This document shows positions 6,195-15,765 of a DNA stretch of 39,330 nucleotides, in pieces; position 1 is the stretch's first letter, and every line of letters starts with the position of its first letter. The position numbers and the translations under genes were made by a program. Source of the DNA: Candidatus Woesebacteria bacterium RIFCSPLOWO2_01_FULL_39_61 (GTDB lineage: Bacteria; Patescibacteriota; Microgenomatia; UBA8517); assembly GCA_001793155.1 (NCBI GenBank), contig MGHI01000004.1, positions 1 to 39,330 of the forward strand, read 5' to 3'. The notes beneath the pieces were generated by a model. It did no database searches, was not told the origin of the DNA, and saw only the letters and a program-made list of their open reading frames with translations.

Positions 6195-7229
6195 ATGAGA
6201 GAGGAAATATTAAATCTGAAAAATGAAGCACTAGCTCAAATAATGGATGTGGTTTCTTTTGATGACTTGGAAAATCTGAAGATATCATACCTGGGGAGAA
6301 AAGGTAAAATTAATGACTTTATTAAAAAAATTGGCGAGCTACCTCAGACCGACAAAAAGGAAATCGGAAATCTTATCAATGATTCTAAGAAAGTAATTGA
6401 AGTTACCCTGGCTAAAAAGAAGGAAGGGCTGACCTCCTCGCTTTTAAGTAAAAAGGAGTGGTTCGACTTAACAATTCCTGGTAATAAGACTTCTGCCGGA
6501 CATTTTCACCCACAAACGACAGTTTTAAACGAAATTCTGGACATTTTTAAATATTTAGGTTATCAAATCGCCGACGGTCCTGAAATCGAAAAGGATTATT
6601 ACAATTTTGAGGTTCTTAACTTTCCTCCAGAACATCCCGCCCGTGATGCTCAGCAGACAATGTTTTTTGACGTTTCGAATACTTCCTTTAAAGAAGGTCA
6701 AGTAATCCCAAGAACTCATACTTCTGCCATGCAAGGCAGGGTAATGGAAGCTTCCAAGCCACCGCTTAGGGTTATAGTACCCGGAAGATGCTTCAGGTAT
6801 GAACAGGTTGATGCCTCCCACGGAGTCGAATTCTGGCAGGTTGAGGGGTTTGTTGTAGATAAAGCGGTTCATCTTACTGATCTTTTTGGAACAATCGAAT
6901 TTGTTTTAAAGAGCTTGTTCGGTCAAAGCGCCAAAATCAAATTTGCGACAACCTTTTTTCCGTTTGTTGAACCGGGCGTGGATGCATATTTAGAGTGTAC
7001 TGTTTGCGATGGTCGAGGTTGCACTTTTTGCAAACAAACCGGCTGGAGTGAAATCATGCCGGCAGGAATGATACACCCGAATGTTTTATCTAAATCCAAA
7101 ATCGATTCGAAAATTTGGAACGGATTTGCTTTTGCGATCGGATTATCAAGAGTGGTAAGTCTAAGATATCAAATCGATGATTTAAGGGTTTTACATACCC
7201 CGGATTTGCGAATTCTGAAACAGTTTTAG
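6195..7229 (+). CDS. pheS: phenylalanyl-tRNA synthetase alpha subunit
   Basis: The catalytic alpha chain of the alpha2-beta2 PheRS, 344 residues, normal length. An N-terminal coiled coil (about 1-90) contacts tRNA; the class II core holds HPARDAQQTMFF (147-158), THTSAMQ (174-180), GRCFRYE (197-203, motif 2) and FPFVEPGVD (255-263). A four-Cys knuckle (Cys268, 271, 276, 279) appears before TGW, as in many bacterial PheS. The start ATG 6195 has no Shine-Dalgarno sequence; instead a palindrome ends 6 bp upstream. Expression is probably set by the attenuator just before it. Confidence 0.97.
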   Translation: MREEILNLKNEALAQIMDVVSFDDLENLKISYLGRKGKINDFIKKIGELPQTDKKEIGNLINDSKKVIEVTLAKKKEGLTSSLLSKKEWFDLTIPGNKTSAGHFHPQTTVLNEILDIFKYLGYQIADGPEIEKDYYNFEVLNFPPEHPARDAQQTMFFDVSNTSFKEGQVIPRTHTSAMQGRVMEASKPPLRVIVPGRCFRYEQVDASHGVEFWQVEGFVVDKAVHLTDLFGTIEFVLKSLFGQSAKIKFATTFFPFVEPGVDAYLECTVCDGRGCTFCKQTGWSEIMPAGMIHPNVLSKSKIDSKIWNGFAFAIGLSRVVSLRYQIDDLRVLHTPDLRILKQF

Positions 7230-7240
7230 GTTTTCTTTGC

Positions 7241-7267
7241 CGTTCTTTCTTTTCGAAAGAAAGAACG
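7241..7267. repeat. palindrome family copy before pheT
   Basis: Perfect 12-bp inverted repeat CGTTCTTTCTTT (7241-7252) / AAAGAAAGAACG (7256-7267), loop TCG. It ends 7 bp before the pheT ATG and fills most of the 45-bp pheS-pheT gap. Confidence 0.8.
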
Positions 7268-7274
7268 AGAATGT

Positions 7275-9251
7275 ATGCTAGTCCCATTATCTTGGCTCAA
7301 AGAATATGTCAATATCAAGCTCCCGCTAAAGGATCTGATGTGGAAAATGACCGAAATAGGATTGACCACAGAAACTTATACCAAGCTTGGTGATGACGTT
7401 ATTTTGGATATTGAAGTTACCCCCAATAGAGCTGATTGGTTGAGTATTGTAGGAATCGCAAGGGAACTTTCCGCATTACAAAATACTCCCATGAAATTTC
7501 CCGTAGTATCTGAAATCGCGTCTCCTAAGGCAAATCTTCCTTTCAAAATTAATAATGACTTCAAATTATGTCCCCGCTACAGTGCTATAAGCATTAAGGG
7601 TGTTGTGCAAGCTCCTTCTCCCAAATGGATGCAGGATTATCTTACAAAAATAAGTTTGCGGCCGATAAATAATCTTGTTGATGTAACAAACTATGTCATG
7701 TTCGAATTCGGTAACCCCATACACGTTTTTGACTACGATAAACTCAAAAATGCGGAAATGACAATTATGACCACGAAGGGTGGAGAAAAATTTACCAGTG
7801 TTGATGAAATATCTTATAGATTGCCTAAGGATGCTATTATATTCAAAAGCGGCAGTGAGGTAGTAGACCTTTGCGGCATTAAAGGAGGAGCCAATTCCGG
7901 CGTATCCAAATCAACCAAAAATATACTTATACTGGTAGCAATTTATGACGGAAAATTAATAAGAAGAACCTCACAAAAACTTGATTTACTCTCTGATGCG
8001 TCACGCATTTTTGAGCGCAGAGAGGATACGGGCGGGACGCTTTTGACTCTTCAACGGACTGTGAATTTAATGACTGAGCTGGCGGGTGGCAATATCGCAT
8101 CCGAAATAGCCGATGTCAAAAAAGAAAAATTAAAGCTTTCGAAACTAACACTATCCTTATCTAACTTGGAAAAAGTTCTGGGGATTAAAATCGAAGACAA
8201 GGAAGTCTTAGCTACTCTTGACAGACTCAATTTATCACCGATTCTTAAGAATAATTTGATCGAGTGCACCATTCCGACATATCGAGCTGATTTAAAAATT
8301 GAAGAAGATCTTATAGAAGAGGTCGCAAGATTATTCGGATACAATAAATTCCCGAAAACTTTGCCATACGGTGCAACTCCTAAAGATAAAATCGCCTATT
8401 TTTTTGACCCAAAACCTAAACTGAGATTGAAAGAGCTGATGTTTGGCGCCGGGTTTATTGAAATCCAAACCCTATCCCTAACCTCTGAAGAATTTATTAA
8501 TAAATCTCAGTTAAATCTTGATCTTCATATTAAAATTGCAAACCCGGTGAGCAAGGAATACGAATATTTGCGCACCAGTCTTATTCCCTCGCTACTTTCC
8601 GCGGTCAAATTAAATAGCGACATAAAAAAATTGAAACTTTATGAACTTAATAAAGTTTATTTTGGCCCGATAGATCAGTCTCAGGAAGTTTATAAACTAT
8701 CGGGATTAGAAGTAAATACTAGCTTTAGGAAATTTAAGGCAAGTCTGGATTTAATCTTCGATCGGCTTAAGGTTAAAGATTATGATATCAAAATAACTAC
8801 AGTTACTAAATCTCTCTGGCATCCTACAAAAAGCGGGGTAATTGAAAAAGGTGATGAATTTATCGGAACTTTCGGTGAAATTCACCCGAAAGTATTGCAA
8901 AACTTTAAAATAAAGGAGAAAGTTTGGGGTTTTGAGCTTGATGAAAAAACCCTGGAAAAACTCACAAAAAAGATTATATACAAAGCCCCTAACCAGCATC
9001 CTCCTCAGATAGAGGATATAACACTAATAATACCTGATTGGGTTAAAGCTTCGGGTGTTATCGCAACAATTAAAAAATCCGATACGCATGTTTCCGAGAT
9101 AGAGTTAACCGATATATATCAAAAATCACACACATTCAGGATTTGGTACCAGGATCCTAAAAAAACCATGTCTGATAACGATGTAAAGATAATCCACAAC
9201 AAAATTCTGTCGAATCTTAACAAAAAATTCGAAGTAAACGAGAAGATATAA
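7275..9251 (+). CDS. pheT: phenylalanyl-tRNA synthetase beta subunit, short form
   Basis: The beta chain carries editing and tRNA binding for PheRS. It has 658 residues against the usual 780-800. After the first 35 residues (MLVPLSWLKEYV...EIGLTTE) it jumps directly to DIEVTPNRADWLSIVGIARE (46-65), so the EMAP/OB-fold tRNA-binding domain normally inserted there is missing. The B3/B4 editing core, B5 domain and catalytic-like domain follow, and a C-terminal ferredoxin-fold anticodon-binding domain is intact (about 570-658, with HPPQIEDITLI). No frameshift is seen, so this is a genuine short form, as in other reduced bacteria. Its stop abuts the stop of the opposite gene at 9252. Confidence 0.96.
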   Translation: MLVPLSWLKEYVNIKLPLKDLMWKMTEIGLTTETYTKLGDDVILDIEVTPNRADWLSIVGIARELSALQNTPMKFPVVSEIASPKANLPFKINNDFKLCPRYSAISIKGVVQAPSPKWMQDYLTKISLRPINNLVDVTNYVMFEFGNPIHVFDYDKLKNAEMTIMTTKGGEKFTSVDEISYRLPKDAIIFKSGSEVVDLCGIKGGANSGVSKSTKNILILVAIYDGKLIRRTSQKLDLLSDASRIFERREDTGGTLLTLQRTVNLMTELAGGNIASEIADVKKEKLKLSKLTLSLSNLEKVLGIKIEDKEVLATLDRLNLSPILKNNLIECTIPTYRADLKIEEDLIEEVARLFGYNKFPKTLPYGATPKDKIAYFFDPKPKLRLKELMFGAGFIEIQTLSLTSEEFINKSQLNLDLHIKIANPVSKEYEYLRTSLIPSLLSAVKLNSDIKKLKLYELNKVYFGPIDQSQEVYKLSGLEVNTSFRKFKASLDLIFDRLKVKDYDIKITTVTKSLWHPTKSGVIEKGDEFIGTFGEIHPKVLQNFKIKEKVWGFELDEKTLEKLTKKIIYKAPNQHPPQIEDITLIIPDWVKASGVIATIKKSDTHVSEIELTDIYQKSHTFRIWYQDPKKTMSDNDVKIIHNKILSNLNKKFEVNEKI

Positions 9252-9617
9252 CTAATTTTTATTTTCTTTGAGAGCAACAAAATCTCGCCAGTAAGCCTTA
9301 CTTTGTATTAGATCAACTACCGCCGGATGTGCTGGATGCTTTATCTGCATGCTATACAGTACCTCATCTATAACTTGGTCGATTTTCGGCCTTTCGAATA
9401 AATCATTTTTATCGGGGATTATGGTCCACTGGTTATAGCAATTTTCCGGAACAACCGATCTAATTGTTCTTACCATATTTGATCTTTCTTCGGAGTATTT
9501 TAGGGACGAAGGAGTAATTCCGGAAGTTGATTCAATAAAGCCTACCCACGCGTCTTTGACCTGTCCAAGAATATGTTCGTCAGAACTACAGTCAATCTTT
9601 ATCTCAGCTAATGCCAC
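9252..9617 (-). CDS. small protein of unknown function
   Basis: A 121-residue acidic soluble protein that I do not recognise. It starts with GTG at 9617; TACAAT (9631-9626 on the minus strand) lies 8 nt upstream, which fits a leaderless transcript. Two Cys residues (10, 60) and several Trp are present; no signal peptide or membrane segment is seen. The middle (ENCYNQWTIIPDKNDLFERPKIDQVIDE) has amphipathic character. Its stop codon directly touches the pheT stop with no intergenic base. It is transcribed in the same direction as the penicillin-binding protein located upstream, but with its own -10 box. Confidence 0.7.
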   Translation of the reverse strand: MALAEIKIDCSSDEHILGQVKDAWVGFIESTSGITPSSLKYSEERSNMVRTIRSVVPENCYNQWTIIPDKNDLFERPKIDQVIDEVLYSMQIKHPAHPAVVDLIQSKAYWRDFVALKENKN

Positions 9618-9656
9618 TTTTATATATTGTAAACCTTAAGTTCAAGTTTCTGCCCT

Positions 9657-12236
9657 CTAGGGTGTTGGAGTTGGCGACGGGGGAGGCAGAGTTGGAGAAT
9701 AATCCCAGGCAGTATTTACTCCGATTGTTATTCCTCTGTCTGACTCTTTACCGTTAGCGTCTTTAGCAACGGCCCGAAGAGTGTGAACACCATTTTCCAA
9801 TGTAGCGTCTTCTTTAAAAGGTTTTGAGTTAAAAGTTCGTATCCTGGTTCCGTCTACATAAAGTTCTACCTGAGTAACCTCGCTGGTAGAATCCGCTCTC
9901 ACCTCTATACTGAATTTGTTGGGTAAGTTTGAAGTTTTATCCTTAGGTGTAAAAAATTCAACGTTTACCGGGTTTTGCGTTCCGCAATAATCCGTCGGCG
10001 GATGATATCTCGGATCGGTTTGTGTTGCCGACCAGCTGAGAATTCCTTCCTGCCATTTATTTTGTCCCCCCGCGGGAGCTGTGGGATCCTCTTCCTTAAA
10101 GACAAAGAACTCCTTTTCATCATAATTACCCGCGGCTATATCCGAGGGCGTTGCCAATTTGCCGTCATTTTTACAAACCTTCAATTTTACATGCACCGGA
10201 TCCTCGCGAGGCTGCGTTCCGTCTATAAATTTTTCGATTCTGGAAGGATACCCATCGTGAGCAGCATATCCCGAGACTGAATCAATCGCAGCTGTTACTA
10301 TCCCTCCAGGAACCTCTATAGGGAAATTCGGTTTCCCGTCAAGCGCTGCTAAAATTATCCGCCTCCAAATCGGCGCCGCACCGGAGACTCCCGATGCCAA
10401 TCTAAGCATAGGAGAATTGTCGTTATTCCCAACCCAGACCCCAACCATTACCTGAGTTTCGCCTCCTACTGTCCAATTATCCCTACGATCATTAGTTGTT
10501 CCTGTTTTAGCCATTACCTGACGTCCGGGGATCTTCAAGGCTGAATTAGGTCCGAAAACTATTAACCTGGCATCGTTATCTGAGAGTATGTCAGCTATCA
10601 AATATGCCTGCTCCGGTGTTAATACTCTCTTTCCTTTTTTAGGTTCCGTTTGTTCAAGAACCTTTCCGTCAGAATCCTCAATCTTGAGAATCGCCGTAGG
10701 ATCAACTTTAAATCCCTGATTTGTAAAAGTAGAGTAAGCACCGGTTAACTCCAATAAACGCACCTCTCCACCACCCAAGGTAAGGGAAAGACCTACCCTT
10801 GCAAGCGTCTCCTTTGTCGGCGGAAGCGATTGTAAGCCGAGTTCGTACGCAGTCTCTAAGGTCTTTTTAATACCGACGGTAGCAAGCATTTTAACAGCAG
10901 GTACGTTAACGGAGTTACCGAGAGTATAACGAACCTGCATCGGACCGCGATATTTTCCGTCATAATTAACGGGTTTATAAGTTGGCTGGTCACCACCGGG
11001 GAATTCCGTAGGAACATCCATAATGAGCGTTGATGGGGTATACCCTTCCTTAAACGCAGTAACATAGGTTATCGGCTTTATGGCGGACCCGGGCTGTCTT
11101 AGGGACATTGTGACGTTTACCTGACCATCATAGTCCTTGGCACTAAAATCTTTTGAACCCACCATCGACAGAATTTCTCCGGTCTGAGGATTAAGAATTA
11201 CTGCAGCGCCGTTTGTTATATGAAATTTATCCTCCACTTTAGCTATTTCTTCTGACACTATTGACTGGGCTTTTTCCTGCAGGTCCAAATCGAGTGTGGT
11301 CGTAACTTTCAGTCCACCCTGTTCGACAACCCTCTCACCGTATCTCTCTTCCAATATAGCCTGAACGTACTGAACAAAATGAGGTGCTTTAAAGTTGGCT
11401 CCGCGGTTTAGAAAACTTATGTCATCCAACTGACTCAGCGCTTCCTCCTCCTGTTCGTTATCAATGTATCCGTCTTCACGCATTCTTCTTAATACCTGCT
11501 TTGTTCTGTCTTTATAGGCGTCGGGATAAGCAGAATAAGGAGAATAAACGGAAGGTCTTTGGGGAAGTCCGGCAAGTACTGCTGATTCGACTAAATTAAG
11601 GTCTTCAACGCTCTTCCCGAAATAGGTTTCTGACGCAGCTTCGACACCCCAAGCGGTCCCGCCGTACGGAGCTTCGTTTAAATACATCTGTAAAATTTCA
11701 TCTTTGGAATATTTTCTTTCTATTTGAACTGCAAGTATAAACTCCTTTATTTTGCGAAGTACTGAATATTCGGGGGTGAGTAGAACATTTTTTACCAGTT
11801 GTTGGGTTAGAGTAGAACCTCCCTGTGCGTAACCACGGGTAAATATTCTGGAAAAACCTCTTATAATACCCAAGGGGTCAAAACCGCTGTGTTTATAAAA
11901 GTTTTTATCTTCAATTGCTATCGTGGCTTTCTTCAAGTAGTCGGGAATATTTTTGATATCTGCCGGGGTACGCCTCTGATCGGCAAATATATCATAAAGA
12001 ACTTTGCCGTTCCTGTCTAAAATTTTGGTCGAAAATCCTTCCCGTCTGACTATTTTGTCCGGAGAGGGAAGGTTAAAAGCAAACAAGGGAAAGATAATAA
12101 ATGAAGATAAAAAGACAAGTACTACCCCGAGGAGTGAAAATTTCGCTAATTTCAGTATTAAACGGGTTTTTTTAACGCTGAAAGAATCCTGCCGGAAACT
12201 TTTTCTCGCAAACCTCTTTCTTCTCCAAGTTGACAT
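9657..12236 (-). CDS. class A penicillin-binding protein (PBP1A type)
   Basis: A bifunctional peptidoglycan glycosyltransferase/transpeptidase of about 859 residues (numbering here counts the GTG one codon upstream). A basic cytoplasmic tail and one membrane segment (about 27-55) anchor it. The GT51 domain shows EDKNFYKHSGFD (catalytic Glu110), GGSTLTQQLVKN (140-151) and the RKIKEFILAVQIE helix. The transpeptidase has SAIK (385-388, catalytic Ser385), SVN (443-445) and KTGTT (578-582). An Ig-like domain (about 755-845) and a Pro-rich tail follow, a common wall-binding addition in monoderms. I prefer ATG 12236 because the -10 box at 12248-12243 lies 6 nt away; GTG 12239 is the alternative. Confidence 0.95.
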   Translation of the reverse strand: MSTWRRKRFARKSFRQDSFSVKKTRLILKLAKFSLLGVVLVFLSSFIIFPLFAFNLPSPDKIVRREGFSTKILDRNGKVLYDIFADQRRTPADIKNIPDYLKKATIAIEDKNFYKHSGFDPLGIIRGFSRIFTRGYAQGGSTLTQQLVKNVLLTPEYSVLRKIKEFILAVQIERKYSKDEILQMYLNEAPYGGTAWGVEAASETYFGKSVEDLNLVESAVLAGLPQRPSVYSPYSAYPDAYKDRTKQVLRRMREDGYIDNEQEEEALSQLDDISFLNRGANFKAPHFVQYVQAILEERYGERVVEQGGLKVTTTLDLDLQEKAQSIVSEEIAKVEDKFHITNGAAVILNPQTGEILSMVGSKDFSAKDYDGQVNVTMSLRQPGSAIKPITYVTAFKEGYTPSTLIMDVPTEFPGGDQPTYKPVNYDGKYRGPMQVRYTLGNSVNVPAVKMLATVGIKKTLETAYELGLQSLPPTKETLARVGLSLTLGGGEVRLLELTGAYSTFTNQGFKVDPTAILKIEDSDGKVLEQTEPKKGKRVLTPEQAYLIADILSDNDARLIVFGPNSALKIPGRQVMAKTGTTNDRRDNWTVGGETQVMVGVWVGNNDNSPMLRLASGVSGAAPIWRRIILAALDGKPNFPIEVPGGIVTAAIDSVSGYAAHDGYPSRIEKFIDGTQPREDPVHVKLKVCKNDGKLATPSDIAAGNYDEKEFFVFKEEDPTAPAGGQNKWQEGILSWSATQTDPRYHPPTDYCGTQNPVNVEFFTPKDKTSNLPNKFSIEVRADSTSEVTQVELYVDGTRIRTFNSKPFKEDATLENGVHTLRAVAKDANGKESDRGITIGVNTAWDYSPTLPPPSPTPTP

Positions 12237-12242
12237 CACCTA

Positions 12243-12285
12243 ATTTTAACATGGCTTTGATTTAAATTCCCAAACAATCTAAAAT
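12243..12285. promoter_or_regulatory. divergent -10 boxes, pbp and tyrS
   Basis: The gap between the two divergent genes holds TAAAAT on the minus strand (12248-12243), 6 nt from the pbp ATG, and TAAAAT on the plus strand (12280-12285), 9 nt from the tyrS ATG. Neither gene has a Shine-Dalgarno sequence, so both messages look leaderless. Confidence 0.5.
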
Positions 12286-12294
12286 AATCACAAC

Positions 12295-13449
12295 ATGGAT
12301 AAATTAGAAGAAGTTTTAACAAGAGGAGTAGAGCAAATTTTACCGTCGAAAGAGGGTTTGGCAGAGCTAATGGGGAAGAAAAAGATAACTCTTTACCAAG
12401 GATTTGATCCTTCAATGCCATCTCTACATTTAGGAAATTACGTAGGTTTAATGAAACTGAGAGCCTTTCAAAAACTAGGACACAAGGTCATATTTCTGGT
12501 TGGGGACTTCACCGGCATGATAGGGGATCCTGATAAAATTTCAACAAGAGTACCTTTAACCAGAGAGCAAACTGTTAAAAACTCGGAAAAATGGAAGGAA
12601 CAGGCATCTAAAGTATTAGATTTTGGAGGGGAAAATCCTGCTAAGATACTTTTCAACTCAAAATGGAATGACCCTATTGAGTTTAAGGAGTTATTAGAAA
12701 TTACGTCGCATTTTACCGTGCAGCAGATTCTGGAAAGAGATATGTTTCAAAAAAGACTTAAGGAGAACCATCCCATCAGGTTGCATGAATTATTGTATCC
12801 AGTCATACAAGCTATCGATAGCATAAAGATGGTGCCGGGTGGGGTTGATCTCGAAGTTGGCGGAAATGACCAGTTATTTAACATATTAGCAGGGCGAGAT
12901 TTAATGAAAGTTGTATGGAAAAAGGAGAAATTTATTCTTGCTACAAAACTACTTATTGATAAGGAAGGAAATAAGGTTGGAAAAACAACAGGTAATGCCC
13001 TATTTCTTGATGTTCCACCTAGCGAGCTCTTTGCAGGCATCATGTCTTTTCCGGATGAGGTTATCGAGCTTGGATTTGAACTATTAACAGATGTTGATCT
13101 CTCAGGAATCGCCGAAAAAGTTAAATCAGAACCGATGGAACAAAAGAAACAGCTCGCATATGAAGTTGTAAATATTCTTTGGGGAGAAAACACGGCAAAG
13201 GAAGCTCAAGAACATTTTGACAAAACATTCAGCCGCGGTAAACCAACCTTCCAAGACACACCATTGGTCGATTCAAGTCTACTTGGTACCGTTTCTCACG
13301 CCTCAAACGTAAGCATTTCGCAAGCCAAGAGACTTATTACACAAGGTTCCGTCGATGTTAATGGGATAAAGATCGTAGATCCAAAGTTTCAAGTTGAAAG
13401 TGGAGCAGAAATAAAAATAGGTAAAAGAGGATTTTACGAAATAAAATAA
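12295..13449 (+). CDS. tyrS: tyrosyl-tRNA synthetase
   Basis: A class I synthetase that charges tRNA-Tyr; 384 residues. The HIGH-type motif is HLGN (45-48); VGGNDQLFN follows in the tyrosine pocket, and KVGKTTGN replaces KMSKS as is common in TyrRS. A C-terminal S4 RNA-binding domain (from about residue 335, SISQAKRLITQGSVDVNG) is complete. It reads divergently from the penicillin-binding protein and appears leaderless. No tyrosine leader or T-box precedes it, as the gap is only 58 bp. Confidence 0.96.
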   Translation: MDKLEEVLTRGVEQILPSKEGLAELMGKKKITLYQGFDPSMPSLHLGNYVGLMKLRAFQKLGHKVIFLVGDFTGMIGDPDKISTRVPLTREQTVKNSEKWKEQASKVLDFGGENPAKILFNSKWNDPIEFKELLEITSHFTVQQILERDMFQKRLKENHPIRLHELLYPVIQAIDSIKMVPGGVDLEVGGNDQLFNILAGRDLMKVVWKKEKFILATKLLIDKEGNKVGKTTGNALFLDVPPSELFAGIMSFPDEVIELGFELLTDVDLSGIAEKVKSEPMEQKKQLAYEVVNILWGENTAKEAQEHFDKTFSRGKPTFQDTPLVDSSLLGTVSHASNVSISQAKRLITQGSVDVNGIKIVDPKFQVESGAEIKIGKRGFYEIK

Positions 13450-13463
13450 CAGTAAAATTTGCT

Positions 13464-13580
13464 ATGAGATTTCCAAGAATAAAAGACAAGAAAAAATTAT
13501 TTTTTACAATAATCCTGATTTTCTCTACAATCGGGCTTTTGCTTACTACCTTTTTGCCTCTCATCTTTTACGCCCTTTAA
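13464..13580 (+). CDS. 38-residue single-pass membrane peptide
   Basis: This short ORF begins MRFPRIKDKKKLFFTII and then forms one hydrophobic helix of about 24 residues ending LPLIFYAL. Five lysines and arginines in the first eleven residues predict an inward N-terminus. TAAAAT (13453-13458) lies 5 nt before the ATG, matching the leaderless pattern of its neighbours. It fills the tyrS-recG gap exactly. I do not recognise a family; function is unknown. It could be a chance ORF, but the charge pattern and promoter argue for a real gene. Confidence 0.6.
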   Translation: MRFPRIKDKKKLFFTIILIFSTIGLLLTTFLPLIFYAL

Positions 13581-13600
13581 TTAAGCACATTACTCCGTGA

Positions 13601-13606
13601 TATTAT
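13601..13606 (+). promoter_or_regulatory. extended -10 of recG
   Basis: TGA-TATTAT (hexamer 13601-13606) lies 13 nt before the recG ATG, predicting a leader of about seven nt. Confidence 0.4.
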
Positions 13607-13619
13607 TAAGCCAAGATTC

Positions 13620-15644
13620 ATGAAGCTTGACACACCGATATTACGATTACCTTCTGTAGGGTCCGTATATGCCAACAGGTTAAGAAAGTTGGATATCGAA
13701 ACGGCAGAAGATTTACTTTTACACGTTCCGTCAAGATACATTGATTACAGAATCAAATCGGCAATTTCCGATACACAACCCGGAGAAACAGTCACAATTC
13801 AGGGAAAAATTGAATCCGTCAAAAATATTTACACTACCCATGGAAAGAAAATTCAAATGGGCGAGGTGTCTGATAAAACCGGAGTCTTAACGGTTGTCTG
13901 GTTTAATCAACCGTATCTTATCCGAAACGTCAAAAAGGGAATGAATTATTCTTTCTCGGGAAAAATTGACTGGTTCGACAGAAAGAAGGCTCTCGTTTCT
14001 CCGGAATATGAACCCCTTGACGGAAAAACCCAAACACTGCATACCGGACGGCTCGTTCCTGTTTATCCCGAAACAGCGAGGGTATCTTCCAAATGGTTAA
14101 GGGGAAAGGTAGTTTTGACTCTGTCTTTAGTTGAACAATGGTTGGATGATTTTGTTCCCACGGATGTCTTAGCAAGATATTCCTTAATAGATTTTATAAA
14201 AGCGCTGGAATCCGTTCATTTTCCTGAAACGCCCGAAGAGGCTCGGGAAGCAAAAACGCGATTGGCGTTTAACGAACTTCTTTTCCACCACCTTAGAAGT
14301 CTGATGCGTAAAAAAGATTGGCACCAGATCATGACTGCCAATAGGCTTATTGTTGATACAGACGCGATGAAAGAGTTTATTAATTCACTTGCCTTTGACC
14401 TAACCAATTCCCAAATCAGGTCGATAAATGAAATCTCCGAAGATCTTGTCAAAGATTCGCCCATGAACAGACTCCTTGAAGGTGATGTCGGCTCGGGAAA
14501 AACGGTGGTTGCCGCGGCGGCTGCCTTCGCATCTTTTATCAACGGCTATCAGACAGTTTTTATGGCTCCGACGCAGATTCTGGCAAATCAACACTTTAAT
14601 ACTCTTCACGAAATCTTTGACAGATTTAAGGTAAGGGTAAGCCTGGTAACCTCGTCCCTGGTCAAAAAAGATCTCGGCAAAACGGATATATTTGTCGGCA
14701 CGCATGCGCTAATCCACAAAAAAATCGACTTTGAAAGTGTTTCACTCGTCGTTATCGACGAACAACACAGATTCGGCGTTGAGCAAAGGGCACACCTAAT
14801 CAAAAAAACCGAAAATAAGGGCACCGCCCCCCATATTCTTACCATGACGGCAACTCCCATACCGAGAACTGCTGCACTAACCATCTATGGTGATCTTGAC
14901 CTATCAACCTTAGATGAACTTCCCAAAGGCCGACGGCCAATTACCACATGGGTTATCTCGCCGGCCAAAAGAGATTCTGGATATGAGTGGATCAAGGACA
15001 AAATTAAAAAAGAAAATATTCAGGTTTATATTATTTGCCCTTTGATTGAGGAATCCGAGGTCGAAACAATGAGGCAGGTCAAGGCTGCAACGGTTGAGTA
15101 CGAAAAATTAAAAGAGATTTTCTCGGACATGAATGTAGACTTACTTCACGGCAGACAATCGGCAAAACTCAAAAACGAAGTGTTGGATTCCTTTAAAAAG
15201 GGAGTTACCAAAGTCTTGGTATCAACACCGGTAGTTGAGGTAGGAATTGATGTAGCCAACGCAACAATAATGGTTATCGAAGGCGCCGAAAGATTCGGTT
15301 TGGCTCAACTTCACCAACTCCGGGGTCGAGTCGGACGGGGAAGTATTAAAAGTTACTGCCTTTTAATTACAGATTCGCATTCTAATGTTGTTTTTACAAG
15401 ACTGAAGGCTCTTACTAAATCGATGTCCGGATTTGAACTGGCCGAACTTGATTTGAAAATGAGAGGACCGGGTGAAATTTTCGGGAAGAAACAGCACGGT
15501 TTTCTGGATTTGAAAATAGCCGCATGGAGCGATACCGATCTTATCAAAAAATCCAGAAGCGTTGCGGAAGAGGCAATCGAAAATCCCAAAAAGTTCTCAA
15601 AACTTTTAAACAAAATCGACAGCCAAAACATCGTCCCGAACTAA
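13620..15644 (+). CDS. recG: ATP-dependent DNA helicase RecG
   Basis: RecG reverses stalled forks and branch-migrates Holliday junctions. The 674-residue protein has the N-terminal wedge/OB domain (about 45-150), Walker A GDVGSGKT (288-295), the DEQH box (380-383), TMTATPIPRT (motif III) and LRGRVGRG (motif VI). The family usually has 680-830 residues, so the N-terminal region is short but the helicase core is complete. It starts without a Shine-Dalgarno sequence. Confidence 0.96.
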   Translation: MKLDTPILRLPSVGSVYANRLRKLDIETAEDLLLHVPSRYIDYRIKSAISDTQPGETVTIQGKIESVKNIYTTHGKKIQMGEVSDKTGVLTVVWFNQPYLIRNVKKGMNYSFSGKIDWFDRKKALVSPEYEPLDGKTQTLHTGRLVPVYPETARVSSKWLRGKVVLTLSLVEQWLDDFVPTDVLARYSLIDFIKALESVHFPETPEEAREAKTRLAFNELLFHHLRSLMRKKDWHQIMTANRLIVDTDAMKEFINSLAFDLTNSQIRSINEISEDLVKDSPMNRLLEGDVGSGKTVVAAAAAFASFINGYQTVFMAPTQILANQHFNTLHEIFDRFKVRVSLVTSSLVKKDLGKTDIFVGTHALIHKKIDFESVSLVVIDEQHRFGVEQRAHLIKKTENKGTAPHILTMTATPIPRTAALTIYGDLDLSTLDELPKGRRPITTWVISPAKRDSGYEWIKDKIKKENIQVYIICPLIEESEVETMRQVKAATVEYEKLKEIFSDMNVDLLHGRQSAKLKNEVLDSFKKGVTKVLVSTPVVEVGIDVANATIMVIEGAERFGLAQLHQLRGRVGRGSIKSYCLLITDSHSNVVFTRLKALTKSMSGFELAELDLKMRGPGEIFGKKQHGFLDLKIAAWSDTDLIKKSRSVAEEAIENPKKFSKLLNKIDSQNIVPN

Positions 15645-15731
15645 TATCGTCTTTTTTTGGGTTCCATCTTGCACCAGAGTGCCTATATCAGTTACAATTC
15701 CAATGATCTTAACTGAATTTAGTTTCTTTGA

Positions 15732-15757
15732 CTCACTTTCTTTCAAAAGAAAGTGAG
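15732..15757. repeat. palindrome family copy before rpmF
   Basis: Perfect 12-bp inverted repeat CTCACTTTCTTT (15732-15743) / AAAGAAAGTGAG (15746-15757), loop CA. It ends 8 bp before the rpmF ATG. Confidence 0.8.
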
Positions 15758-15765
15758 AAACGATT

